Of a stretch of 57,372 nt of DNA, positions 1 to 10,025 are shown in pieces (positions within the stretch are counted from its first letter, which is position 1; every line of letters begins with the position of its first letter). This stretch comes from Actinomycetes bacterium (GTDB taxonomy: Bacteria; Actinomycetota; Acidimicrobiia; Acidimicrobiales; Acidimicrobiaceae). Below the pieces are notes generated by a model. It was not told the origin of the DNA. It worked only from the letters and a program-made list of their open reading frames with translations, and searched no databases. The DNA is taken from contig JAJZLQ010000135.1 in assembly GCA_021850605.1 (NCBI GenBank), forward strand, positions 1-57,372, written 5' to 3'. The position numbers and the translations under genes were made by a program.

Positions 1-55
1 CCCCAGGGTTTTTGGCATTTCCGCCCGCCCGCGGGCTTGGCTATTGTTAAAGCCC

Positions 56-1765
56 ATGCAGCCAACCGAGAAGAACGCCTACCGCCGCGACCTCAAGATC
101 CGCTCCAAGGATGTCACCGAGGGCTATACCAAGGCTCCCGCCCGCGCCATGTTGCGGGCCGTGGGAATGACCGACGAGGATTGGGACAAGCCCCAGATCG
201 GGGTCGCCTCGTCCTGGAACGAGGTGACGCCCTGCAACCTTCCCCTGGCCGAGCTTGCCAAGAGGTCGAAGGACGGGGTCTTCTCGGCAGGCGGGTTCCC
301 CTTGGAGTTCACCACCATTGCGGTCAGCGACGGCATCTCCATGGGGCACGAGGGCATGCACGCCTCACTTGTCTCCCGCGAAGTTATCGCCGATTCGGTG
401 GAGACCATGATGCACGCCGAGCGCTTCGACGGGCTCGTGGCCCTGGCCGGCTGTGACAAGTCGCTGCCGGGGATGCTGATGGCGGCGGCCCGCCTCGACC
501 TTCCGGCGGTCTTCCTCTACGGCGGGACCATCATGCCGGGCCACGCGGACGGCCGGGCGCTTGACATCGTCTCGGTCTTCGAGGCCGTAGGCGCCCGGGC
601 GACGGGTGGGCTGACGGATGAGGAGCTCGCCCTGATCGAAACCAACGCCTGCCCCACCATTGGTTCCTGTGCGGGAATGTTCACCGCCAATACCATGGCG
701 TCGGCAGCCGAGGCCCTAGGCATGGCGCTGCCGGGATCATCCTCGGCCCCCGCGGTTGACAAGCGGCGGATGGATTACGCCTATCGTTCGGGTGAGGCCG
801 TTATCCATCTGCTCGAACTCGATCTGAGGGCCCGCGCGATAATGACGCGCGAGGCTTTCGAGAACGCGATCGCGGTGGTCATGGCCCTGGGTGGCTCGAC
901 CAACGCGGTGCTCCACCTGATGGCGATCGCCTACGAGGCGCAAGTGGATCTTTCCCTGGATGATTTCAACCGCATTGCCGCCCGTACCCCGCATATTGCC
1001 GATACCAAGCCCCACGGCCGCTTTCACATGAGTGACCTCGATCTGGTCGGTGGAGTACCCATGGTGATGCGCCACCTGCTCGAGGCCGGGCTGTTGCACG
1101 GTGACTGCGTGACCGTCACGGGCAAGACCGTGGCTGAGAACCTGGCCGAACTGGATCCGCCCGCTCCCGACGGGACCGTCGTCCACCCGTTGTCTGACCC
1201 GATCCACGCGGTAGGCGGGATCGTGATCCTTCGCGGCTCGCTCGCCCCGAAGGGCGCAGTGCTCAAGGTCGCCGGTGTCGACGCCGGCGCAACCAGCTTC
1301 GATGGCACGGCGAGGGTCTTCAACGGCGAGGAGAAGGCGCTGGAAGCCATTCTTGCCGGCGAGATACAACCCAACACCGTACTGGTGATCCGCTACGAGG
1401 GTCCCAAGGGAGGGCCCGGCATGCGCGAGATGCTCGCAGTTACCGGCGCTCTGAAGGGCGCGGGCCGTGGATCGGACTGTGCGCTCGTCACCGACGGCCG
1501 CTTCAGTGGTGGAACCCACGGGCTGTCCATCGGCCACGTCGCACCGGAGGCGGTGGACAATGGCCCCATTGCGCTGGTGGCCGATGGCGACCGCATAACA
1601 GTGGATCTGGATTCCAAGAGTATCGAACTGCATGTCCCCGATGATGAGCTGGCACGCAGGCTCGCCAATTTGAAGCATCCCGAGCCCCGCTACACCCGCG
1701 GCGTGCTGGCAAAGTACGCCAAGCTTGTCCAAGGCGCCGAACTGGGTGCCGTAACCAGCCTGTAG
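56..1765 (+). CDS. ilvD: Dihydroxy-acid dehydratase
   Basis: Catalyses dehydration of 2,3-dihydroxy-isovalerate and 2,3-dihydroxy-3-methylvalerate to the 2-keto acids, the third shared step of valine, leucine and isoleucine synthesis. The 569-residue product has the family length and its Cys motifs: [11 protein letters not shown] near residue 130, [12 protein letters not shown] near 205 and [14 protein letters not shown] near 485, which hold an Fe-S cluster and Mg site in the IlvD/Edd family. I chose the ATG at 56 over the TTG at 44 because the protein then begins [10 protein letters not shown], close to known IlvD starts. A TATTGT box at 42-47 would put the transcript start almost at this ATG. 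The gene stands upstream of the ilvBNC operon but has its own terminator. Confidence 0.96.
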   Translation: MQPTEKNAYRRDLKIRSKDVTEGYTKAPARAMLRAVGMTDEDWDKPQIGVASSWNEVTPCNLPLAELAKRSKDGVFSAGGFPLEFTTIAVSDGISMGHEGMHASLVSREVIADSVETMMHAERFDGLVALAGCDKSLPGMLMAAARLDLPAVFLYGGTIMPGHADGRALDIVSVFEAVGARATGGLTDEELALIETNACPTIGSCAGMFTANTMASAAEALGMALPGSSSAPAVDKRRMDYAYRSGEAVIHLLELDLRARAIMTREAFENAIAVVMALGGSTNAVLHLMAIAYEAQVDLSLDDFNRIAARTPHIADTKPHGRFHMSDLDLVGGVPMVMRHLLEAGLLHGDCVTVTGKTVAENLAELDPPAPDGTVVHPLSDPIHAVGGIVILRGSLAPKGAVLKVAGVDAGATSFDGTARVFNGEEKALEAILAGEIQPNTVLVIRYEGPKGGPGMREMLAVTGALKGAGRGSDCALVTDGRFSGGTHGLSIGHVAPEAVDNGPIALVADGDRITVDLDSKSIELHVPDDELARRLANLKHPEPRYTRGVLAKYAKLVQGAELGAVTSL

Positions 1766-1771
1766 GCCGGC

Positions 1772-1804
1772 CCGCCCTCCCGTGCATGCAATGCGGGAGG
1801 GCGG
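1772..1804 (+). terminator. Hairpin after ilvD
   Basis: An 11-bp perfect inverted repeat (arms 1772-1782 and 1794-1804, 11-nt loop) starts 7 nt after the ilvD stop. The arms are all G/C except one pair. The T-run is weak (TCTT), so it may terminate poorly or act as an mRNA 3' stabiliser. The ilvB promoter -35 box begins directly after it. Confidence 0.7.
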
Positions 1805-1806
1805 TC

Positions 1807-1835
1807 TTGCATCATCCGGGGCCGACGATTAGGAT
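1807..1835 (+). promoter_or_regulatory. Predicted promoter of the ilvBNC leader
   Basis: TTGCAT at 1807-1812 and TAGGAT at 1830-1835 are separated by 17 bp, a good sigma-70-type match. The leader-peptide ATG follows 9 nt after the -10 box, so the transcript probably starts at or very near the leader start codon. The leuA promoter has the same TTGCAT -35 box. Confidence 0.6.
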
Positions 1836-1844
1836 GTGCTCTAC

Positions 1845-1886
1845 ATGAAAAGCGCCTCTCTTCTAGTTGTAGTAACGATCGAGTAG
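1845..1886 (+). CDS. Leader peptide of the ilvB attenuator
   Basis: A 13-codon ORF encodes MKSASLLVVVTIE. The run Leu-Leu-Val-Val-Val-Thr-Ile at codons 6-12 holds all three end products of the pathway plus Thr. It lies between a predicted promoter and a rho-independent hairpin upstream of ilvB, the layout of a multivalent attenuator. When charged Leu, Val or Ile tRNA is short, ribosomes should stall here and let transcription reach ilvB. Such control is known upstream of ilv operons in several bacteria; for this sequence it is inferred. Confidence 0.85.
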   Translation: MKSASLLVVVTIE

Positions 1887-1942
1887 CGCCGCGGTCTATT
1901 TATCAGCGGCGCTGCTTTGCCTCCCTAGCGGGAGGCTTTTTT
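1886..1942 (+). terminator. ilvB attenuator (pause hairpin and terminator)
   Basis: A 7-bp stem (1886-1892 with 1906-1912) begins at the leader stop codon. It is followed by the terminator hairpin GCCTCCC-TAGC-GGGAGGC at 1919-1936 and six T residues at 1937-1942. ilvB starts 61 nt further on. The order leader peptide, first hairpin, terminator fits ribosome-coupled attenuation. I could not define the antiterminator pairing by eye. Confidence 0.85.
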
Positions 1943-2003
1943 GTATCCAAAGGGAACCCATGTGCGAAGATCCTCCGGACTTTGACGCAAAGGAAAGCAT
2001 GAG

Positions 2004-3724
2004 ATGAAACTGACTGGGGCACAGGCCCTCATAAAGAGCCTCGAGATGCAAGGCGTGGAGGTGATCTTCGGACTTCCCGGCGGAGCGATTCTGCCGGTCT
2101 ACGATCCGATTATCGATTCGCCCATCCGGCACATACTCGTCCGTCACGAGCAGGGAGCCGGCCACATGGCCGAGGGCTACGCACAGGTGACAAATCGCCC
2201 GGGAGTGGCGATGGTGACCTCGGGTCCGGCTGCCACCAACATCGTTACCCCTCTGGCGAATGCATACATGGACTCGACCCCGATGGTCGTCATCACCGGC
2301 CAGGTCGCCACCTCCTCTATCGGCACGGATGCCTTCCAGGAGGCAGACACCACCGGCATCACCATGAGCATCACCAAGCACAACTGGCTGATAACCGACG
2401 CCGCGGAGATCCCCGAAGTGGTTGCCGAGGCTTTCCATGTTGCGACCAACGGACGGCCGGGGCCTGTCCTCATCGACGTCCCCAAGGACGTCAGCAACCA
2501 GATGATGGACTGGTACTGGCCCGACGCGGTGGACCTGCCCGGATTTAAGCCGACCACCAAGGGGCATCCCCGCTCGATCCAGGCCGCAGCCAGGATGATC
2601 AAGGAGGCCCGGCGTCCGGTGCTTTACGTCGGTGGCGGAGTAATTCGCGCCGGAGCTTCCGGGGCGCTGCTCGCGTTGGCGGAGAAGACCGGCATACCGG
2701 TCGTGACGACCCTGATGGCGCGTGGAGCCTTCCCGGACAGCCACCCCCTCTGTCTCGGGATGCCGGGAATGCACGGCAACTACAGCGCGGTGACCGCCAT
2801 GCAGAAGTCGGACCTTCTCGTTACGCTCGGCGCACGTTTCGACGACCGGGTCACCGGCAAGCTCTCCGGGTTCGCCCCCGAGGCAAAGGTCATCCACGTC
2901 GACATCGATCCCGCGGAGCTCTCCAAGATACGTCACGCCGACATTCCCATCGTGGGGGACGTGCGATCCGTCATCGAGGATCTGATCGAGGCTCTTGACA
3001 AGGGTGAGGCCGGCGAGATGGTCCAGGCGGACCTGACCCCGTGGATCTCCCGGATTCGCGAGTGGCAGAAGCTCTACCCGCTGTCCTATGACCGCGACGG
3101 AACCGGGAACGGTCTCAAGCCCCAGTATGTCATCGAGACACTTTCTTCGCTGACTCCCGAGGGCTCGATCCTGGCATCGGGGGTCGGGCAGCATCAGATG
3201 TGGGCCTCCCAGTACTGGCGCTTCGACCATCCGAACGCCTGGGTCAATTCCGGCGGACTCGGGACCATGGGCTATGCCGTTCCCGCCTCCATCGGCGCCA
3301 AGGTGGGAAGGCCCGACAAGATGGTTTGGGCCGTCGACGGTGACGGGTGCTTCCAGATGACCGCACAGGAGCTGGTCACCGCATCCGCGGAGCGCATACC
3401 GGTGAAGATCGCACTTCTCAACAACGCCTACTTGGGGATGGTCCGCCAGTGGCAAGAGATGTTCTACGACCAGCGATATTCCGAGGTCTATCTCTCTCCT
3501 GACCTTCCGGACTACGTCAAGTGGGCAGAGGCGATGGGTTGTGTCGCCCTGCGCGTGGAGGCGCCGGAAGAGGTTGCGCCGGCCATCGAGAAGGCCAACG
3601 ACATCAATGACCGGCCGGTGGTCATCGAGTTCCGGATCGACTCCAGCGAGAAGGTCTACCCGATGGTCCCCGCCGGGGCCAGCAACGACGAGATAGTGCT
3701 TGGGCCAAGTTACGGGGGTGCACG

Positions 3725-3728
<4 letters not shown>
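2004..3728 (+). CDS. ilvB: Acetolactate synthase, large (catalytic) subunit
   Basis: Thiamine-diphosphate enzyme joining two pyruvates, or pyruvate and 2-ketobutyrate, in the first committed step of branched-chain synthesis. The 574 residues show the N-terminal [12 protein letters not shown], the region [14 protein letters not shown] near residue 48 that carries the catalytic Glu, and the ThDP/Mg motif [12 protein letters not shown] near 450 with Asn-Asn about 25 residues later. Length and domain order are normal. It is the first gene of ilvB-ilvN-ilvC, behind the leader-peptide attenuator, and overlaps ilvN by 4 nt, so the two subunits are probably translationally coupled. Confidence 0.97.
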
Positions 3729-5336
<1,608 letters not shown>

Positions 5337-6905
5337 TTGAGCCAGGCTGTGCAGGAGAGGGCGGTCCTCCGTGACCTCTCCTCGGCACGCAGGTCCCACT
5401 TCGCCGCAAGTCACGACCTGCTCAACGTCATCGTAAAGGGGTACTTTTCGGCCATCGCCGTCCTGCTCGTTCTGGACGTGGCGGCGACCTCCGCGAAGTT
5501 CTTCGTTTTCACCAGTGCCCAGGTGGCCACCTTCTCCTCTTTTGCGCCCCGTATAGGCGCGGTGGTCCTGGTGGCTGCCCTGGCAGGCGGCCTGGCAGCC
5601 GGTAGCCGGGGAGCGCCCCTCTCCCTCTTCGCGGCCGAGCTGCGGCTTCTGTTCCTTTCTCCAATGAATCGCGAGCGGCTGCTGCGCGGCAAGGCCGTGC
5701 GCGCGGTCGTCCGTTACGCCATTGCTGGAGCCTTTCTCGGAGCCGCGATCGGCTTCGGTGCGCGGACGTTGTCGCCCGCCCATCCCGCTGACCCGCCCCT
5801 GGGCTTTGGCGCCCTGGGCGCCATGGCCGGCCTCGCCTATGGAGCAGGCTCCACCATCTCCCTCTCGCTCGCCCTGACCAGGCGGGTGGCCTACGGCATC
5901 GGGTTTCTGCTTGCCGCCTTTGAGGCCGCCGCTTACATGAGCGGCCTGCACACCGATCCCTTCTACCTCTCCGGCCAGACCCTGCGATACGGAACGGGCG
6001 GTACGACGCTCGCCTTCACGGCGCTCGGAGCCTGGGCCGTCCTGGGGGCACTGGGTATCGTGCGAACGGGCAGTGCGGACATTGAAAAGATCGAGCATCA
6101 CTCCGAGATGGTGTCCAGGCTGCGGTTCGGCTTGGCAACCAGGGATATTCGAGCCGTCATACTCGCCTCCCGCGCGCTGTCCGAAGACGGCTACCGCTCG
6201 AGGCGGGCCTTCACCTTTCTCTGGCGGTTGCTGCCTTCGCCTCGCATGGCGCCCGCGCTCCGCTCGCTCGCCAACTTCACACACTGGTCGATCCGGCGAT
6301 ACGTTCGCTTGCTGGCGCTGGTGCTCGTCTCGAGCTGGCTGGCGACGCTCGCCTGGGAGAAGGGGGCACTTGCTTACCTGGCGGCCATCCCCCTCGCATT
6401 CGCGGCCGGTCTCGAGCTGGTGGATGCTCTCAGTTCCGTTGTGGATCGGCCGGTCAACTTCGTAAACATCCCTGTCGACGACGGCTGGCTGGTCTCCAGG
6501 CTGCTTGTTATGCCGGTGATCATCGGGGTGGTGCTCTTCGAGGCGGCCTCAATGGCGACCTCCCTGTTCGTGAAGGGGGTCCCGCTGGCGGTAGTGGCCT
6601 CGGTGGCACTCTCGATGGGCGTGTCGGTTGTCTTCGGGGCAGCCATAACCGCTGTCAGGTCAGGCGCTCCGAGCGTGGGTGTCGGCCTTCTCACCCCGGA
6701 GGCCCAGTCATTCGGAATCTTCTTGGAGCTGATTCCGCTGGTGGCGGCATCGGTATGGCTTCTGCCTTCCTTGAACTCCCACCACGCGGTTAGCCTGGGG
6801 CGGCCCCCTGAGACCGACGCTCTATCAGGAGCATTCTTCTCGCTGGTGGTGCCCGTGGGAATCTGGGCCTGGCTACGGGCCCGGAACGTGATATCGGCTG
6901 AATGA
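5337..6905 (+). CDS. Polytopic membrane protein, probable ABC permease
   Basis: A 522-residue protein with many hydrophobic segments (for example near residues 35-55, 70-90, 130-150, 210-240, 320-345, 400-440 and 490-515), separated by Arg-rich loops. It has no motif I can name. Its partner is the ATPase gene 15 nt downstream, so it is most likely the membrane part of a two-gene ABC exporter. The TTG at 5337 begins directly after the ilvC TAA, and a GTG at 5349 is an alternative. The tight spacing suggests read-through from the ilvBNC operon, but no link to amino acids is evident; substrate unknown. Confidence 0.75.
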   Translation: MSQAVQERAVLRDLSSARRSHFAASHDLLNVIVKGYFSAIAVLLVLDVAATSAKFFVFTSAQVATFSSFAPRIGAVVLVAALAGGLAAGSRGAPLSLFAAELRLLFLSPMNRERLLRGKAVRAVVRYAIAGAFLGAAIGFGARTLSPAHPADPPLGFGALGAMAGLAYGAGSTISLSLALTRRVAYGIGFLLAAFEAAAYMSGLHTDPFYLSGQTLRYGTGGTTLAFTALGAWAVLGALGIVRTGSADIEKIEHHSEMVSRLRFGLATRDIRAVILASRALSEDGYRSRRAFTFLWRLLPSPRMAPALRSLANFTHWSIRRYVRLLALVLVSSWLATLAWEKGALAYLAAIPLAFAAGLELVDALSSVVDRPVNFVNIPVDDGWLVSRLLVMPVIIGVVLFEAASMATSLFVKGVPLAVVASVALSMGVSVVFGAAITAVRSGAPSVGVGLLTPEAQSFGIFLELIPLVAASVWLLPSLNSHHAVSLGRPPETDALSGAFFSLVVPVGIWAWLRARNVISAE

Positions 6906-6920
6906 GGAGCGTTGTGAATC

Positions 6921-7613
6921 ATGGCTGCTGAGGCCAAGACCAAAGCCAAGGTGCTGGAGGTAAAGGAGCTGACAAAGAGCTTCGACCACCATGCCGCCGT
7001 CAATGGCATCAGCTTCGCTCTCGCGCCCGGCTCGGTGACCGCTCTGGTCGGCCCAAACGGCTCGGGTAAGACCACTATCATCCGCACCGTCGCGGGCCTC
7101 TCCAAGCCGGATTCGGGGCGCATCGAGATCCTAGGCGCCGCGGCGGGCTCGCGGCAGGCGCGCTCGGTCACTTCGATCATCTTCGACGAGCCGGCCCTGT
7201 ATGCCGATCTAACCGTATGGGAGCATCTCGCCTTCTCGGCACGGCTGTGCGGAGTGGAGGACTTCTCTGCTCGGGCGGATGACCTATTGCGCCGCTTCTC
7301 GATAAGCGAGTTGCACGATTCATTGCCCTCCGGCTTCTCGAGGGGCCAGCGGCAGAAGGTGTCGCTGGCGATGGGCCTTGTGCGCCCCTACAAGCTGCTC
7401 ATTCTCGACGAGCCGTCCAACGGATTGGACGGGCCCGGTGTGCGCTCCCTGGCCGCGTCGCTCACGGAATCCGCCGAAGCCGGGGCCGCGGTTCTGGTGG
7501 CGACGCACCTCCCTGACCTGCTCCAAGTGTGTGGCGCAATGCTGGCCATCTCTGATGGGAAGCTTGTCTATCAGGGCAAGCCCGACCGTGCCAGGATAGA
7601 GTCCCCCTCTTAA
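6921..7613 (+). CDS. ABC transporter ATP-binding protein
   Basis: A 230-residue single nucleotide-binding domain. Walker A is GPNGSGKTT near residue 45. The signature is degenerate, FSRGQRQKVSLAMGL near 140 instead of LSGGQ. Walker B is LLILDEPSNGLDGPG near 155, with the switch His in VATHLPDLL near 193. The degenerate signature and size fit the type that pairs with separate polytopic permeases. It follows the membrane gene at 5337 by 15 nt. Its stop overlaps the stop of the convergent MgtC-like gene in the sequence TTAA. Confidence 0.9.
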   Translation: MAAEAKTKAKVLEVKELTKSFDHHAAVNGISFALAPGSVTALVGPNGSGKTTIIRTVAGLSKPDSGRIEILGAAAGSRQARSVTSIIFDEPALYADLTVWEHLAFSARLCGVEDFSARADDLLRRFSISELHDSLPSGFSRGQRQKVSLAMGLVRPYKLLILDEPSNGLDGPGVRSLAASLTESAEAGAAVLVATHLPDLLQVCGAMLAISDGKLVYQGKPDRARIESPS

Positions 7614-8848
7614 CCAAAAGCGCCGTTCGCCGAAAGGGCCATAGTGTATCCGGCGACCGGAAGTACCAAAAGGGCCACGAAGGGTACACCGAACCGCGCG
7701 CCGCCGGTCACAAAGGCCAATCCCACCTTGGTGACCGTGTTTGTCAGGAGCGCCGCGGAGCCTGCGAGAACCGCCACGTGCTCACTCAGGGATCCTGCCG
7801 TGAACAGGGAGGCCGCTGACAGCACCGGAGCGTGCGCATCCGCGAATCCGGCCAGGGCCGTGGTGGCGAGGGTGCCCGCGCTGCCGGACACCTCCGCGCC
7901 CCATCGCGATGCCACCAACACCACGGTTATAAGGGCAGCAAGCGATAGTGCAGGCAGGAGAGAGAAAGGTCGCCGGTTCGGGGCGACCCTGTCGGAGCCA
8001 TGCGCCCTCCCGCGGGCGGGAAAGAAGATCACCACGCCTTCGGCGACAAGGATTGCCAAAGCGACCGCGAGTGGGGCCGCCATTGTCGACAGCACCGTGG
8101 GGCTGGCCACGCCAAGTACCAGAAAGAGCTGGACAGGAGTCGCGACGCTCGCCCCGATCGCGCCGGCAAGCAGCAGCGCCTTGGGCGCCGCCGGCTGTCT
8201 CGAAGCGGAACCCATGGAGGCGGTGGTGGCCGATGCGGAGATGAATCCACCCGCGAATCCGGCCACCAAGGTCCCGTTGGAGGCGCCCACCAGCCGCACA
8301 GCAATGTAGCCAAGCCAGCTGATTCCGGTCATGGCCACCACCAGAACCCAGATGTGGTAAGGGTTGATGGCGCCCCAAGGGCCAAGGGCCCGGTCGGGCA
8401 GTACCGGCAGGACTACGAAGGCGATGACGAAGAAGCGGATTGCGTCGTCGACCTCCACCTGGCTGAGCCAGCTCTCCGTCAGCCCGTGGATACGCCGCTT
8501 GGAGGCGAGCAGGACCACGGCAACTACGGCCAAGCCGAGTGCGAGCTGCGCGTTGGACCAAACCAGCGCGCCAAAGGCATATGTCCCCACCAGCGCGACC
8601 TCGGTGGTGGCTCCGACGTCCCTTACTGCGGTCCGTATGTAGGCGACCACACCGATTGCCAGCAGCCCTGCTGCCACCATGTAGGGGCTGAGCGAGGCGG
8701 CGACACAGCCGAGCAAACCAACCAAGGCGAAGGTGCGCGAGCCCGTGGCGAGCTCTCCGCCATCGCGACTGTCCCACTCCCGTTCCAGGCCCACGCCCAG
8801 ACCGAGCGCGGCGGCCTCTATGAAAGGGGTGATCGTCGAGAGTTCCAT
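7610..8848 (-). CDS. MgtC/SapB N-terminal domain, DUF4010 membrane protein
   Basis: An integral membrane protein of 412 residues. The N-terminus (ELSTITPFIEAAALGLGVGL, then EREW) is the MgtC/SapB-type first helix with its GLEREW signature. The C-terminal two thirds is the DUF4010 region, with about ten hydrophobic segments and GFAGGFISASATTASMGS near residue 210. Members are annotated as membrane proteins of unknown transport function; an ion-related role is only suggested by MgtC. I prefer ATG 8848 because GGAG lies 7 nt upstream; ATG 8863 is in frame. It converges with the ABC ATPase gene, sharing the TTAA stop overlap. Confidence 0.82.
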   Translation of the reverse strand: MELSTITPFIEAAALGLGVGLEREWDSRDGGELATGSRTFALVGLLGCVAASLSPYMVAAGLLAIGVVAYIRTAVRDVGATTEVALVGTYAFGALVWSNAQLALGLAVVAVVLLASKRRIHGLTESWLSQVEVDDAIRFFVIAFVVLPVLPDRALGPWGAINPYHIWVLVVAMTGISWLGYIAVRLVGASNGTLVAGFAGGFISASATTASMGSASRQPAAPKALLLAGAIGASVATPVQLFLVLGVASPTVLSTMAAPLAVALAILVAEGVVIFFPARGRAHGSDRVAPNRRPFSLLPALSLAALITVVLVASRWGAEVSGSAGTLATTALAGFADAHAPVLSAASLFTAGSLSEHVAVLAGSAALLTNTVTKVGLAFVTGGARFGVPFVALLVLPVAGYTMALSANGAFG

Positions 8849-8958
8849 TTGCCCGCTCCGCATCCTGCCTTACCAGCCAGAAAGCTAGAGCCGGGATTTA
8901 CGGCCCCAAAAGGGGACTATGTCACAGCGGGATGCGCCGCTTGGCGGCCGACAAGGGA

Positions 8959-9966
8959 TCAGGTGAGGCCAAGGAAGTGCTGGAATCGTTTCGCGAGACG
9001 CTCGGGATCGGGCTTGGCCTTCCTTTCCCTGGGAACGACGGCCAGCTTCGATCCGTGAACCTCCTTCAGGCCGTGCAGGAGCATCGGGCCATCCTCCTCG
9101 CGAAGGATCTCCTCGCGCACCTTTATCCGGTAGTCGGGGGTGATTCCGAGCAGGTTCGCGTCGTAGGCGGCATGGTGCAATTTGCATAGGGTGAGGCCGT
9201 TCGGGACGATCGCCTCTCCGCCGCACTGCGAATCCGGGATGATGTGCGCGGCGTCCAGAAGCTCTCGATGGCGCAGCCTGCAGATGGAGCAGGAACCCTG
9301 GTAGGCGTGGAGGACGCGCTCATGGAAGACCCTTTGGTGGAGGCGGGTGCGCGTCAGGGCCACTCCCCAGCGGCGTTCGGGAGAGTGTTCCGATGGCTCC
9401 TCTCCAAGGATCGGCACGTTTTGCCAGGAGCGAACCTCCAGGGCCACCTCGAGGCTGCCGGGATGGTCCTCGACCACGTAGACGGGAAAGTCCGGCAGGT
9501 AGACGCCTTTGGCGACACCACGCAGCCATATCAGCGGCAATCCCGTTTCGATGCAGGCCCGTAGCTTGCGGTTGGTGGCGAGGTTGGGGTCGGTGCCCTC
9601 ATACTTGTAGAAGTCGAGGCCGTCTTCCCCTTCCCGGTCGACGTAGGGCGGAATCTGGTTGGGCGGAGTGAAGGTTGTCCGGATGGTCAGTGCGCAATGG
9701 AAGCCCTTGGGTGCCCAGATGCCGTGCTGGTCGATCAGGCGCAGGCGCTCGCCGCGGTAGGTGAAGGTCTCGAGCCGGGCGCTCTCCAGCGGGCCACGCG
9801 CCGCCACCTGCGCTGCCAGCCACTCCATCAGCACCAAGCGCAGCTCGAAGCCGTCCTCGACCACCAGGCAAGGATAGCATTGGGTCGAGTCGGCTCGCGT
9901 ATTCCACGGGTGCACGGCGGCACTCGCTCTTTCGGCCGCCTGGATGCTAGTTTCGTGGGTTGCCAT
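8959..9966 (-). CDS. HNH endonuclease family protein
   Basis: A 335-residue protein whose C-terminal third carries a Cys-containing HNH fold: SCSICRLRHRELLDAAHI, then IVPNGLTLCKLHHAAYD. It contains the CxxC pair, the DAAHI histidine, the NG turn and the second C-x-x-HH, so metal-binding and catalytic residues are present. The N-terminal 200 residues resemble the region found in proteins annotated as putative restriction endonucleases. No methyltransferase is nearby, so a restriction role is not supported by context. I chose ATG 9966 because the longer frame to 10026 would enter the divergent decarboxylase gene. Confidence 0.85.
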   Translation of the reverse strand: MATHETSIQAAERASAAVHPWNTRADSTQCYPCLVVEDGFELRLVLMEWLAAQVAARGPLESARLETFTYRGERLRLIDQHGIWAPKGFHCALTIRTTFTPPNQIPPYVDREGEDGLDFYKYEGTDPNLATNRKLRACIETGLPLIWLRGVAKGVYLPDFPVYVVEDHPGSLEVALEVRSWQNVPILGEEPSEHSPERRWGVALTRTRLHQRVFHERVLHAYQGSCSICRLRHRELLDAAHIIPDSQCGGEAIVPNGLTLCKLHHAAYDANLLGITPDYRIKVREEILREEDGPMLLHGLKEVHGSKLAVVPRERKAKPDPERLAKRFQHFLGLT

Positions 9967-10025
9967 TTGTATGCGAACGGCCACGCCGGCCGTGGGCGCA
10001 TTTACCCGGGGGGTGCGAGGAACCA

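Noticed and set aside
737-1732. 331-codon open frame on the minus strand of ilvD
   Set aside because: It is a high-GC shadow frame opposite a certain gene; the protein is low-complexity and has no recognisable motif.
8000-9058. 352-codon plus-strand frame opposite the MgtC-like gene
   Set aside because: Gly/His-rich shadow; the minus-strand frame encodes clear membrane helices and the GLEREW motif.
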